Origin: Gnetum montanum
Taxonomy: Eukaryota > Streptophyta > Gnetopsida > Gnetales > Gnetaceae
DNA: 64,000 bases
Direction: 5' to 3'
Assembly (NCBI GenBank): GCA_015680685.1
Contig: MNCI01003361.1
Location: 552,825-616,824 of the forward strand
Shown here: positions 54,290 to 64,000 of the stretch, one piece after another
Position numbering within the stretch: the stretch's first letter is position 1
How the letters are laid out: every line of letters begins with the position of its first letter
The notes under the pieces: generated by a model
The model's database searches: none
What the model saw: only the letters and a program-made list of their open reading frames with translations
Told to the model about the DNA's origin: nothing
Translations under genes and position numbers: made by a program

Positions 54290-54795
54290 AAGTGCCTCTT
54301 AGGATCTGCACTATAATAATAACTCATGTTGTGTCTGACTGGATCAAGGCTAGCAACCTTCCTACAAAAGGATCTAATATAGGAAGTTTACTCATCTTTC
54401 TACAAATTGCTGGACAAGAGCCATGCAAGGCTCTTCTTGACTTTGGTTCTAGAGTTAACCTCATCTCCCATGATATGTACAAGGCTTGGAACCTACCACC
54501 TCTTAAGAAGAGCAATATTCATATAGAATTATTATATTAGTCAATTATAGTCCCTTTGAGATTAGTAGAGGACATTGTGACCATAGTCTATGGGTGGGCC
54601 TATCCTACTAATTTTCTGGTAATTAAGGTTGACACTTGCAAAAGTGACTTTTCCATCATCATGGGAAGGGCTTGGTTAAGCATGGTTGATGCACGAATGG
54701 GTATAAGGGACCTATCTCTTGAAGTATCTAAGGAAAAATTGAGAAGAAGCGTATTCCATGGATCACATATAGCAATAATGGGTGTAATTGCATGA
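54290..54795 (+). pseudogene. Element E aspartic protease
   Basis: 54,292-54,540 reads GQEPCKALLDFGSRVNLISH with the active-site Asp, and NLPPLKKSNIHIELL. After one stop, 54,556-54,795 reads RLVEDIVTIVYGWAYPTNFL, VIKVDTCKSDFSIIMGRAWL and MGIRDLSLEVSKE. The usual DLGSS is DFGSR here. Confidence 0.88.
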
Positions 54796-55271
54796 AAAAT
54801 ATTTGGTTAATCAAAAGCACGTACATTAAGGCATGCAATCAATGTGTACAAGAAATTAATATTCAACAGTTTCTATATGTAGTAGCCACAATGTAGGAGG
54901 GCACCTCGTGGTTGATAGTTGATTTAGATAACAACACAATATGCATGGAGCCAACTAAGAGTTCAACTTGTCCGTATGTAGAAGGCATGGACAAAATTGA
55001 ACAAGTCCATTTCCAACTCTCTAATAAAGATGATGATAACTATTGGGGAGAGTTGGAGATCCCTGATCACTTCAAGCAAAAGCCCTTAGAACTAAAAACT
55101 TTACCAGTCGGAATGAAGTATGCATTTTTAAAGAATGGTAAACTAGTCATCATTCTTGCCAAGCTTACTCCTGAACAAAAAGAAAAGTTGTTGAAAGTGG
55201 TGAATAAATGGTCAATAGCCTTCACTTGGTCATATCTAGAGCTAACAAGAATTGATCCAAGGATATGCTAG
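54796..55271 (+). pseudogene. Element E protease-RT connection (open piece)
   Basis: 119 codons are open at 54,912-55,271: MIVDLDNNTICMEPTKSST, DDDNYWGELEIPDHFKQKP, LKTLPVGMKYAFLKNGKLVI, LTPEQKEKLLKVVNKWSIAF and ELTRIDPRIC. It is conserved in A, C and D and precedes the RT fingers. Confidence 0.75.
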
Positions 55272-56030
55272 CACTACATCTACATTGACCTGGCCATGAA
55301 GCCTAGAAGGTAGCCATAGAGGTGACTAAACCCCAAATTGAAGCAAATTGTTAGGGAGGAGATAGAGCAACTCCTCAAGGTGGGGTTTATCTATCCAATC
55401 ATGGATAATAAGTAGGTTAGCCCACTTGTAATTGTACGAAATAAGGATGGTAAATGGTGGGTTTGCATTAACTTTAGGTTGTTAAATATCGCAACATTTA
55501 AGGATCACCTTCCTTTGCCATTTGTGGATCAGGTATTAGACACCATATCTAGGCATTGTTATTATAGTTTCTTGAATGGTTATAGTGGCTATAATCAAAT
55601 CCAAATTGGACCATTAGACTAGGCCAAGACAACATTCATGAGTGCTTGGCGAACTTCTGCATACTGTAAATGCCATTTGGCCTATGCAATGCCCCTGTAA
55701 CATTTCAATGCTTGGTCCTTAGTATCTTTCAACAACATATCAATAGTGGTGTTGAAGTTTTCATGGATGAATTATCCACCTATGAAGCTACCTTTGAGAA
55801 AGCTTTGGATTGACTTGAGCAAGTATTGAAGAGATGTGTTGAGATAAACCTACAAGTCAATTGGTAAAAGAGCCATCTCATGGTCCAAGAAGGCATTATG
55901 CTTAGGCACTGAATTTCATAGAAAGGGATTGAGGTAGACCTAGAAAATATAAGGATCATCTAAGGAATAACATGTCAACTAGATATCATTAAATATGTTT
56001 GGTCATTCCTTGGACACATTGGTTACTACA
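55272..56030 (+). pseudogene. Element E reverse transcriptase, 3' end deleted
   Basis: LNPKLKQIV-EEIEQLLKVG, SPLVIV-NKDGKWWVCINF, HLPLPFVDQVLDT, FLNGYSGYNQIQI and CNAPVTFQCLVL are visible. The catalytic box reads FMDEL at about 55,762 (second Asp replaced by Glu). RVEI-LQVNW and LGH-IS-KGIEVD follow to SFLGHIGYY, where the frame ends at the deletion. Inactive on several grounds. Confidence 0.87.
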
Positions 56031-57860
56031 ACGACACAATGTTGCTGTTTGCTAATGATGGTTTGTGCTTAATGTGTAATTGTCGATGTCTAGTTTCTAT
56101 TTTTTAATTCTAATGTCTAATGAATTTGACATGGTTTATTTTTCATGGAATATGTAGTGAGTCCACATCATCTTCCCATCCAATGAACTCTATGGTTTTC
56201 CTTGTTCTGGAAATTTGAGATCCCTTTTTCGTTAAAGAAACTTTTAATCAATCAGTGACCTTGGTAGTTTTAGAATTAGGAAGGATCCAAAGGTTTGTAA
56301 AGGGTATGACTTCAAGGGGACTTAATACTCTTTTCACTCTCCTTCTTGCTTGAGTGCTTGAGTGTTTTTTGCAGACTTCTTACCGTTCCATACCACTTAA
56401 TGATAGGAAGAAAAATAATGTTGTTGCATGGTGTGGTTCCCATCATTAAAAAAAAACAATGATGAGAATTCAAAGCACACCCCTTTGACACAAATAAGTC
56501 CTCATATGGTGTGGTTCCCATTTCAAAAAATAAAATAAAATAATGGGAATTCAAAGCACACCCCTTGGATAAATACAAGGGCTATAAGCACTAGTTATGG
56601 GACTCAAAAGACATACACCTATGCTTGAAGGTTCCCTCTAACGAAGGCCCTCTATTTCTTACTTCCTACTTCTCTCTCCTCTTTCTGGAATGATGGTTGT
56701 TTTGTGGGGATACTCTTGTCTCTCAAGTGGATAGATTAGTATTAGAGTGATGATGCAAAGTCATTGAAAGCAGATGGCTTTGGTCTGGACCGAGGATGGA
56801 ACTTCTCGGGTCATTTTAACCACAAGTCGACAAGGGACTTTTTATGACCTCAATTTGGAACTCCATTCCACCTTCTCTATCATCCATCCATGTTGCCATA
56901 ACTCACCTCACTACTAAGTTCTATGGTATGCTCTATGTCTTAGTCTAATGTATTGGAATTCTTGAGTGGATTCTTTTCAGTTGGTCCTTGACTTATCATG
57001 ATCATTAAATCGACTATGGGACCCACAGACTCCTTAGTTGAGGTTATGCAAGGGAAAAAAGGGCATGAGCCTACTATGGGGAGGACCCACTTGCATAGCT
57101 TTTGGCTTAATTAGTTAAGGTTCATTACCTTTGACATCGTTACAATCTTACATTTCATACTTTCTATTGTGTAAATTGCTCAGTACTCCTTAATATTTCA
57201 TTGCACTCATCCATTAAATTAATTTTTTCTCATTTTTCAAATTTATGAACTTCAACATCCTATTTTCATGATTTCATACTATTCTTAGTCTTCTAAGCTT
57301 TCATTTGACCCTAATTTCATCAAAAAATTCCTTGTATTTTGAAAGTTTGACCAAAGTCAACAATCGTCAACACCTACATCGATGAGGCCTTGTTGACGCA
57401 GTGCAAAAATACTATATATACCATTAGACACTTTGGAATTTTTTTACAATTTGCTCATAACACATGCGAAATTTTTGTAATTTTTCAGAGTCCAAAACAT
57501 TCTAGAGTCCATAACTTTCAAACCATTTGTCCAAATTACTCCCTTTTTCAATCTTGCACTTACTAGAGGTAAGATCTTTATTGTGGGGGCCACAAACCTT
57601 AAGGTTTCTAATGCAATTTTAGATAATTTTTTCTACCTTCCCCTAAGGTTTAGTAATCTTAATCATACATAAACACTAACTTTTTCCAAGTTAACCCTTC
57701 CAACAATCTTTGGGATGATTTATTAATGATAAGGCATAAATAGAAATAATAATTAAGTTAATTAAATTATCCAAGTGTAACTACCCTCAAGAGTTAAGGT
57801 ATCCCAATTTTTTTAAGGTTACATAATGATTGCTAATCCATGGTTCTATTGTGATTATAG
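56031..57860 (+). other. Element E noncoding spacer before third ORF
   Basis: Begins at the deletion junction with AATGTTGCTGTTTGCTAATG, equivalent to 17,388 in A. Two imperfect direct repeats of ATGGTGTGGTTCCCAT and GGGAATTCAAAGCACACCCC lie at 56,420-56,570. It includes a U3-like CATCGATGAGGCCTTGTTGA at 57,378-57,398. No frame is seen. Confidence 0.6.
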
Positions 57861-60718
57861 ATGACACCCAAACAAAAATGTCCGCAAGAAGGAGAACCCT
57901 CACAATCGTGGGAGAAGTGACCTAGAGCTGGAAGGGGCTAGCAAGAACAAGGCCAAGAACAATAAGAGGAAACTTCTGTAACATGACCTCTTTGTGAGGA
58001 GCTTGAAGTGGAATCTATTTGATAGATTCCAGAAGAAGAAGTTCCTATAGAACAATCTCAACAAGGAGAAGCACTTAGACCTTTGCAAAGGCTTGAGGTC
58101 ACTCTGACTCAAGCCTGCGTAGACATCATCAAGTCCTGAAAGATCCAAAGATCAATTGTTTAAGAGATAAAATTTAGGCCATTTTTGGAAAATCTCCAGA
58201 GGATGTTAGAAAAAAATTGCAAACCTCTCTCATGTGGCTAATCATCACGACTAGTGAGGAATGGTACATGAAAGAGACTTATCTATTTTGGAATAGCCGA
58301 AGACCAGGGTCCATTGTAAAAATCAAGGACATTCAATTGTTCTATTTGGTGGAAGCCATTGCACAAGCACTGGGGTTGCCAGATATTGGAATACAGTTGG
58401 TAGAGATATCAATAAAAGGCGATTGTGAGGCAAAAAGGGAATGGACCTAGCGATGCTACGGGGTGGACTGTAAGGAGCATGGTGCACTCACATTAGTGAA
58501 GTGAATTTATTTCAAGATTATGGCCTATCACCTCAATTCAATAGTGAGGCCAAGCAAGGTGACTACTTTCTCTACTTAAGCATGTGCTACTCTAAGTAGG
58601 AAATCTCCCATTAATCTTCCATAGCTGATTTATTTAGAGATCGAGAAGCGTTTCAAGGAGAATGAACATGGAAGGAAGACCCTATCCTTTACATGCCTTA
58701 TTAGGAAACTTTGCAAGAGGGTAGGTATTGTTTTCTATTCAAATGATACTCTTAGGCATGCTCCTTTTGACTCATGGGTAGAAATCATGAAAGACAAAAT
58801 GCCAACAACCATTCAAGAAGAGGAGCTGCTACCACCACCACCCCCTCAAGAGAGAACACCAGAGGCTTGTGTAGTCTTTGAGCATTTGCAAAAAATCCAA
58901 GAGTAGATCTTAAGTAAACAAGAGTAGTAAGTAGGAATGAGTGGGATGAATCCATTTGTGTATCGATTAGTAATGAGTTACCTTAATGAGGTGGCCTGAA
59001 CAGTTAGCCAGATGGAGAGGGGTGGTTCCATTTTCTTTGCCCAAAGAATCTAGCTACCTTTGAGATCAAATCCCAATGCTTAGGAGGTGATAGTTTCATT
59101 AGCAACACATCATCTATTCCTAGAAATCTCTAGGAATGTTGCCGCTTTCTCAATGAGGTTGGAGGAAGGTGAAAAGGAAACTATCTTGGTGATGCAACAC
59201 CAAGGATAGGAGATAATAGTAGAAGTGGTAGTTGATCATGTAGTTGAAGCGCTAAATGCATTAGTGATGTTTGTACTAGACGTATCTACACTCTGAGATG
59301 TGTAGACATTCATGGGCATAGTTAGTAGGAAATTGAATGTAGCTCATCATGAGCAACTACTAGAACGTTTGGTAGAAATTAGGTAGCTAGCTTCAGATAT
59401 CTTTGATCTTCCGGAGAACATCAATACAACCTACTCAATGCTACTGAATGCAAGGGGTAGATGCATCATTTTGAAGGGGCAACTAGAAATGAACCAAGAG
59501 TAAAATCAATGCTTGGCCATGAAGGTTGCTGAACTTCATGCCTGACTTGCTAAATAAGTAATCCTTAGCCTAGCAATGACAAGAGATGAAGCTATTCAAA
59601 AAATTTAGGAATAATTTCAAAAGGCTAAGGAGGAAGCAGTAATGGCCATCTTCAAATAGTCTGTGGTAGAAGCTGAAATGCACTTGATCAAAAAGGACTT
59701 GAATCAGATGCACTAAGAAAATGAAGCATTGACCACGCAAAATCATCGCTTACGAAATGTTGATGTTCAGAGAGATCAAATGTAAGAATTTATTCATCAA
59801 TAGTAGGAGCAGCTTGCTAGTGTCAACACTAAATTGAGGAAATTGACCATGGAAAATCATGATTTGTCAATGGAGGAAGTATGCACCTTGCAACAAAAGT
59901 TTGCCATCGAAATTGCTAGTTGGAAGAACGAAGCTCTTAAGTTTGAGATAGTGAAAAATCATTATAGGGACTAGGTTGGCTTGCAAAAAAAAATTAATGA
60001 AAAAAAAATCTAAATGGCAAAGGCTAAAGTAAATGAAGCCCTCTAGTAAGTCCAGCAAGGAAGAGAGATGTGGCAGCCCATTCTTGATGGGATTGATGCC
60101 TACAACAAAGTAGAGATCCGCTTAAAGGAGTTGTAGATCGAAGAAATGATAAAGTATATGGAGTTGGCCAATCTCCATTACATAAACCTGGCAATGCTGA
60201 TAGGTGGATAGTCATGGTTGGAATTGGAGAAATAAGTGGATAACTTGTATTTTTTATATGAGGCTGAGTTCAAACACCACAAGGAAACCAAGCAAAAGCT
60301 TAAGACTGCTAACATTGAACTCAAAGTCCTTAAAGAGTGATTCACAGATCAAAAATCCATCACTGAGGACCTAGGTAGATGGATAAATGACTACTAGGAG
60401 TTGAAGAACACAATACCAACATTCAACATTGAATGAGAATAGTTCATTGCTTGATTCATCAATGTTAAGGAGTGGTTTCCAACGATCCTATGTCCTTGGG
60501 AGGTGCCTGTTTCAACCCACATTGGGAAAGTTGCATGGATAGTGCATGATTCTAGGAGTAAGGAAGAGAAAATGAAAGCACTACTGGATGCTTTTTGCCT
60601 ACCACCTAAAGTTTCAGTAGCAGAAGGACAGCCACAACTACCTTAACCACCAGCAGTGCATGAAGCTGGTGAAGGTTCCTCAGAGCCTCAGGAACCATCA
60701 TTTCTTGGGATCGTTTGA
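57861..60718 (+). pseudogene. Element E third ORF: globular domain plus long coiled coil
   Basis: ATG 57,861 (MTPKQKCPQEGEPSQS) to TGA 60,716-60,718, about 950 codons, with frameshifts. 58,217-58,450 is open: LMWLIITTSEEWYMKETYLF, KIKDIQLFYLVEAIAQALGL. HLNSIVRPSK-like, INLP-LIYLEIEKRFKENEHG-like and LSFTCLIRKLCKR-like segments follow. The coiled coil spans about 59,500-60,500, and the Pro/Glu tail PPAVHEAGEGSSEPQE ends it. Boundaries match A and C, supporting one conserved protein. No membrane segment by eye. Confidence 0.72.
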
Positions 60719-60967
60719 TCTTCTCCAATAAGCTTCAGATCATCAAGGAATATGTTGTATAATTTTTGAAGAGTTATGTCATGGTGTTCAATTTTATGTC
60801 CTGAACACCACCATTTTTGTAATGTGTTGATTCATACACCTAGGCACTCCATTTTTTGTCAAGCCAGTCAAGTTTGTTTTGTTGAAAGGAAAGTCAATCA
60901 ATAATCCCATACCTTACCAATTTTGTAAAAGAACTCAAGGACAAGTTTTTATTTAGTCATGGGTGTA
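60719..60967 (+). other. Element E 3' untranslated part and polypurine-like tract
   Basis: TTTTGTAAAAGAACTCAAGG and GTCATGGGTGTA precede the LTR; the G-run is interrupted by T compared with A and B. Confidence 0.55.
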
Positions 60968-61913
60968 TGATCAGTTGTCAATGCAGTCAACTGTGTCGAC
61001 GAGGCCTCGTTGATGCGATTGACCATGTCATCAAGGCCTCGTCAAAGAGGCCCCATCGATGCATTTTGTCCTACATCTATGAGGCCTCATTAATGCAGTG
61101 TCTATCCATTGCCTATTAATATGTGCCTAGGAGTTGCATTTATGTGAAAATCTAGATTTTAATAGTAGTGAAGCCCTTGTATTTTTTCCATTTGAAAGTT
61201 AGAATTTTTTCCTTGAGTGCCCATAGTAGGAGTCATTGAGTGCATAGATATTTATTTGAGCATTGTTGTACCTGAGCACAACAATGTGTGTGGTAATAAA
61301 GATGAGCTTTCTGATAAACCTTATAGCACTTTGGATAGATTAGCTATTTTATTTGTGCATTTAATATTTTCAATTATTTATTAAATAATTTTAATTAGTT
61401 ATCAAATATTTTCCAGTTACTACGTTAATGAGATAATTAAGTGAGATAGATTACACACATAAGTATGATTGCTTTAAGTGTAACACATATTCACTTGGTA
61501 ATCCCAGCAGCGTTATCGCTTGGTACGCCTAATAGCATAGCATTTGGTTGTCCAAAAGTGGATACATGGGTTTATGACATGTATAGAAAATGGGAACGGA
61601 TACTTATGTTAGGATTAATTAAATGATTAGTTAATTAGTAATTTAGATTATTTAATTAAACTCCTTTTATCTACATTGCGAGCACCAAAATATAACATAC
61701 AAAATGATAAAAATTAGATGCCTGAGTTACACTTAACCATACCAATGTACATCACAAGTGTAATTAGGAGGACAATGATTGACCTTAAGGTGAGATTCAC
61801 TTCCTAAAGGGTTAGTGCACTAGAAATGATAAAGTCCATAGAATTTGACCGGATCATGCATGAATGCTTTGTGATTTGTATGGTTGGACGTAGGGGTACC
61901 TCACCAGTCATCA
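60968..61913 (+). repeat. Element E 3' LTR
   Basis: TGATCAGTTGTC to GTCATCA, 946 bp; ATGTG follows. U3 repeats ACGAGGCCTCGTT and AGGCCTCGTCAAAGAGGCC. AATAAAGATGAGC lies near 61,294. Confidence 0.92.
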
Positions 61914-61918
61914 ATGTG

Positions 61919-62670
61919 GTTGAAAAATGTTTAGTAGCTTTTGCTTGGTCATATCTTGAATTCATAGGGATTGATCCTAAGATATGCTAGCATTATATCT
62001 ATACTAATCCAGCCATGAAGCCAAAGAGATAGCCATAGAGATTATTCAATCCCAAACTAAAGTAGGTCATCAAAGAGAAAATTGAACAACTCCTTAAGGT
62101 AGGGTTCATTTATCCCATTGTGGATAATGAGTGGGTTAGTCCACTTGTGATTGTGCCAAAGAAAGGAGGCAAGTGGTAGGTCTGCATCGATTTTTGACTA
62201 CTAAATATCCCATTTGTTGATCAAAGGAGCAAGTGAAGACAACATTCACAAGTCCTTGGGGAACTTTTGCATACTACAAGATGCCATTTGGTTTATGCAA
62301 TGATCTTGCTACATTCCCATGCCTAGTTCTGAGCATTTTTCAACAACAAATTGAAAGTGGTATGGAAGTCTTCATGGATGACTTCTCTACTTATGGAGCT
62401 ACATTTGAGGAAGCCCTAGACTACCTCGAGCAAATGCTAAAACAATGTGTTAAAACTAACTTGCAGCTTAATAGGAAAAATAAGTTGCCTAATGGTCTAG
62501 GAAGGCATTGGATTGGGGCATAGAATATCACAAACAAGAATTAAGGTAGACCTTGAGAAAATAAGGATCATCCAAGGAATAACCTGCCAACCAAAAATTG
62601 TTAAAAATGTTCAATCATTCCTTGGACATACTAGCTACTACCAGTGATGATTCATAGAGAATTTCTCTAA
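61919..62670 (+). pseudogene. Element D reverse transcriptase, internally deleted
   Basis: LNPKLK-VIKEKIEQLLKVG, NEWVSPLVIVPKKGGKW and VCIDF-LLNI, then PFVDQRSK jumps directly to KTTFTSPWGTFAYYKMPFGL. The palm segment with the first catalytic Asp (FLDGYSGYN in relatives) is missing, a deletion of roughly 130 bp. The open piece 62,233-62,523 retains VFMDDFSTYGATFEEALDYL. It is inactive. Confidence 0.88.
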
Positions 62671-63310
62671 GATTGCAAGGCCATTGGTAAAGAAAGATGC
62701 TCCATGTATCTGGACTACGAAATATGAAAAAGCATTTCAATAGCTAAAAGAGAAACTTGTAGAAACTCCAATACTACAAGAACTTGATTAGTTTAGATCA
62801 TTTTATGTCATGACAAATGCATCAAATTATGCCTTGGGAGTCGTGCTCACTCAAATGGATAACACAAAATGTCCATACTACATCCACTGCACTAGCCGAA
62901 GCATTGTGGGTGCACAACTAAACTATACCACTATAGAAAAAGATTTAATGGCAGTGGTGTTTTCTCTAAAGAAGTTTAGGAATTATGTGCTTGGATACAA
63001 GGTGTTTGTGCACATGGATGATAGTGCCATTCGCTTCTTGATGAACAAGCCAACAGTGAGCCCCCATGTCATATGGTGGCTGGTGACCTTATAGGAATTT
63101 GATCGTACGATGGTAGATCGAAAGGCCATTGGGAATGTGGTCATTGATCACTTGTCTTGGTTGCGATGGGATAATAAATAGTTCACTATTTGATATGTTT
63201 CTTGATGAACTCCTCTTTGCTAGGGCTATAACTAAAAAATTGCCCAAAGAGCCTAAATGGTATGATGGCATTCTCACTTATCTTCTCACCCAAGAGATGC
63301 CATATGGGTT
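62671..63310 (+). pseudogene. Element D RNase H and linker
   Basis: 62,810-63,094 is open: MTNASNYALGVVLTQMDNTK, YYIHCTSRSIVGAQLNYTTI, EKDLMAVVFSLKKF, NYVLGYKVFVHMDDSAIRFL and VSPHVIWWLV. The first catalytic Asp is Asn (NAS for DAS); the Glu and the VHMDD Asp are kept. The linker FLDELLFARAITKKLPKEPK and ILTYLLTQEMP follows up to the F insertion. Confidence 0.88.
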
Positions 63311-64000
63311 TGATGAGTGGCGAGGTACCCCTACACTCAACCATACGAAACGAGCGTTGCACGCGCGATCCTATCGAACTCCGCAGATGGACTAGTTGTG
63401 GCACTTAGATAGTTAGCCTTAGGTCGCAGTTCGCTGTCTTCCCATCTAGACTAGTTTTGAATATGTCACGTATGGTTTAGTCTAGATGAGGTGTATGATG
63501 TGTTCCTAATTCTATGCTACTCCTGAATGTAGTGGAAAATAATACTAACTAATCTAAGCTAGGAGGGAAAGGGTAAGAAAATCTAATCTAGCCTAAGTGC
63601 GACAAGCAACCGATTCCTTGATCAACCGTACACATCTTGGACTTCGTGCATGACTGCCACTGGGACTACCAAGCATAGGCCTAGGTACGCCACTGGGATT
63701 ACCAAGCGCAGACCCCAAATATGCCACTGGGTTGCCAAGCGTAGATCCTCCTAGCTACACCACTGGGATACCAAGTAGTCACACTTAAATGCTCGTAATC
63801 AAGTCGTACTCGTTCCGCTTCTAGGAGTTTAAGGGTGAGAAACTACTCGCGATGAGTAATCGATTCCTTAACTAGCCGTACACACCCGTAGATGCTCGTA
63901 GTCAAGTCATACTCACACCGCGCTATGAAAGCAATAAATAATGTTAAATAAATAAACTAAGTGAATGCTGCAATGATGAAGTAATCTCGATCTTTATTGC
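63311..64000 (-). mobile_element. Element F: antisense LTR running off the window
   Basis: TGATGAGTGGCGAGGTACCC begins the complement of an Athila-like LTR 3' end. Five copies of a CACTGGGATTACCAAGC-like unit (63,655-63,780) and a terminal ATCTTTATTGC (complement of GCAATAAAGAT) place R at the window end. CpG sites such as CACGCGCGATC are well preserved, so F is younger than the rest. Its body and second LTR are outside. Confidence 0.82.
63650..63785 (-). repeat. LTR-internal repeat of element F
   Basis: GCCACTGGGA-TACCAAGC-like units spaced about 25-35 bp. The same TACCAAGCG / CGCTTGGTA motif recurs in every LTR here, in lower copy number. Confidence 0.75.

Larger units (their letters stand above)
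50832..61913 (+). mobile_element. Element E: complete-ended Athila-like element, internally deleted
   Basis: 11.1 kb between ATGTG target duplications (50,827-50,831 and 61,914-61,918), inserted in element D in the same orientation. It has 5' LTR, PBS, gag, protease, RT, spacer, third ORF and 3' LTR. RNase H and integrase are missing: sequence jumps from the end of RT to the spacer near 56,030. D continues in register after the right target duplication, which confirms the boundaries. Confidence 0.93.
61914..63310 (+). mobile_element. Element D, middle part: RT to start of integrase linker
   Basis: Continues the D frame after E's target duplication and ends at 63,310 where F inserts. Integrase, the third ORF and the 3' LTR of D must lie beyond F. 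Confidence 0.85.

Overview
The window is plant nuclear DNA made almost entirely of decayed retrotransposons, with one convincing intact gene. The density of old nested Ty3/gypsy elements, the AT-rich decayed spacer and a single multi-exon gene between retroelements point to a large-genome seed plant, plausibly a gymnosperm. That assignment is inference; nothing here fixes the species. Three isolated N bases sit inside duplicated sequence, which suggests a draft or BAC-type assembly.

Left part (1-10,807): a coiled-coil pseudogene; tandem repeats at 1998-2420, 4490-5262 and 8935-9410; an antisense LINE reverse-transcriptase relic (QGCPLS and YIDD motifs); a decayed nuclear copy of the end of plastid petA; several tRNA-like SINE relics; and an old segmental duplication. 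Copy 1 of that duplication is 5263-7200. Copy 2 starts at about 7700 and was later split by a LINE fragment, a 1.7-kb repeat-rich block and element A, resuming at 23,185-23,560.

Element A (10,808-23,184, +) is a complete Athila-like LTR retrotransposon with TATAT target duplications: LTR, PBS resembling the complement of the tRNA-Asp 3' end, gag, protease, RT, RNase H, integrase, a 2-kb spacer, a large extra ORF, LTR. Element B (23,915-26,971, +) is only the extra ORF plus the 3' LTR of a related, better preserved element. It sits inside a LINE-like relic between two 112-bp direct repeats differing at one base.

The gene (30,167-33,169, +, 8 exons) encodes a 347-residue short-chain dehydrogenase/reductase of the TIC32-like type with all catalytic motifs and a TATA box upstream.

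Right part (33,605-64,000) is a nest of four Athila-like elements. C (-) has its 5' LTR cut at 46,435 by D (+). D is interrupted in its pol region by the complete element E (50,832-61,913, +; TSD ATGTG). D is then cut at 63,310 by F (-), whose LTR runs off the window.

The most distinctive recurrent feature is the post-pol ORF, seen in A, B, C and E. It lies where Athila elements carry their env-like ORF, but here it is a protein of about 900 codons with a globular N-terminal domain, a very long coiled coil and no membrane segment noticed by eye. Most in-frame stops in all these relics fit C-to-T change at CAG, CAA or CGA codons, as expected of methylated, silenced repeats.
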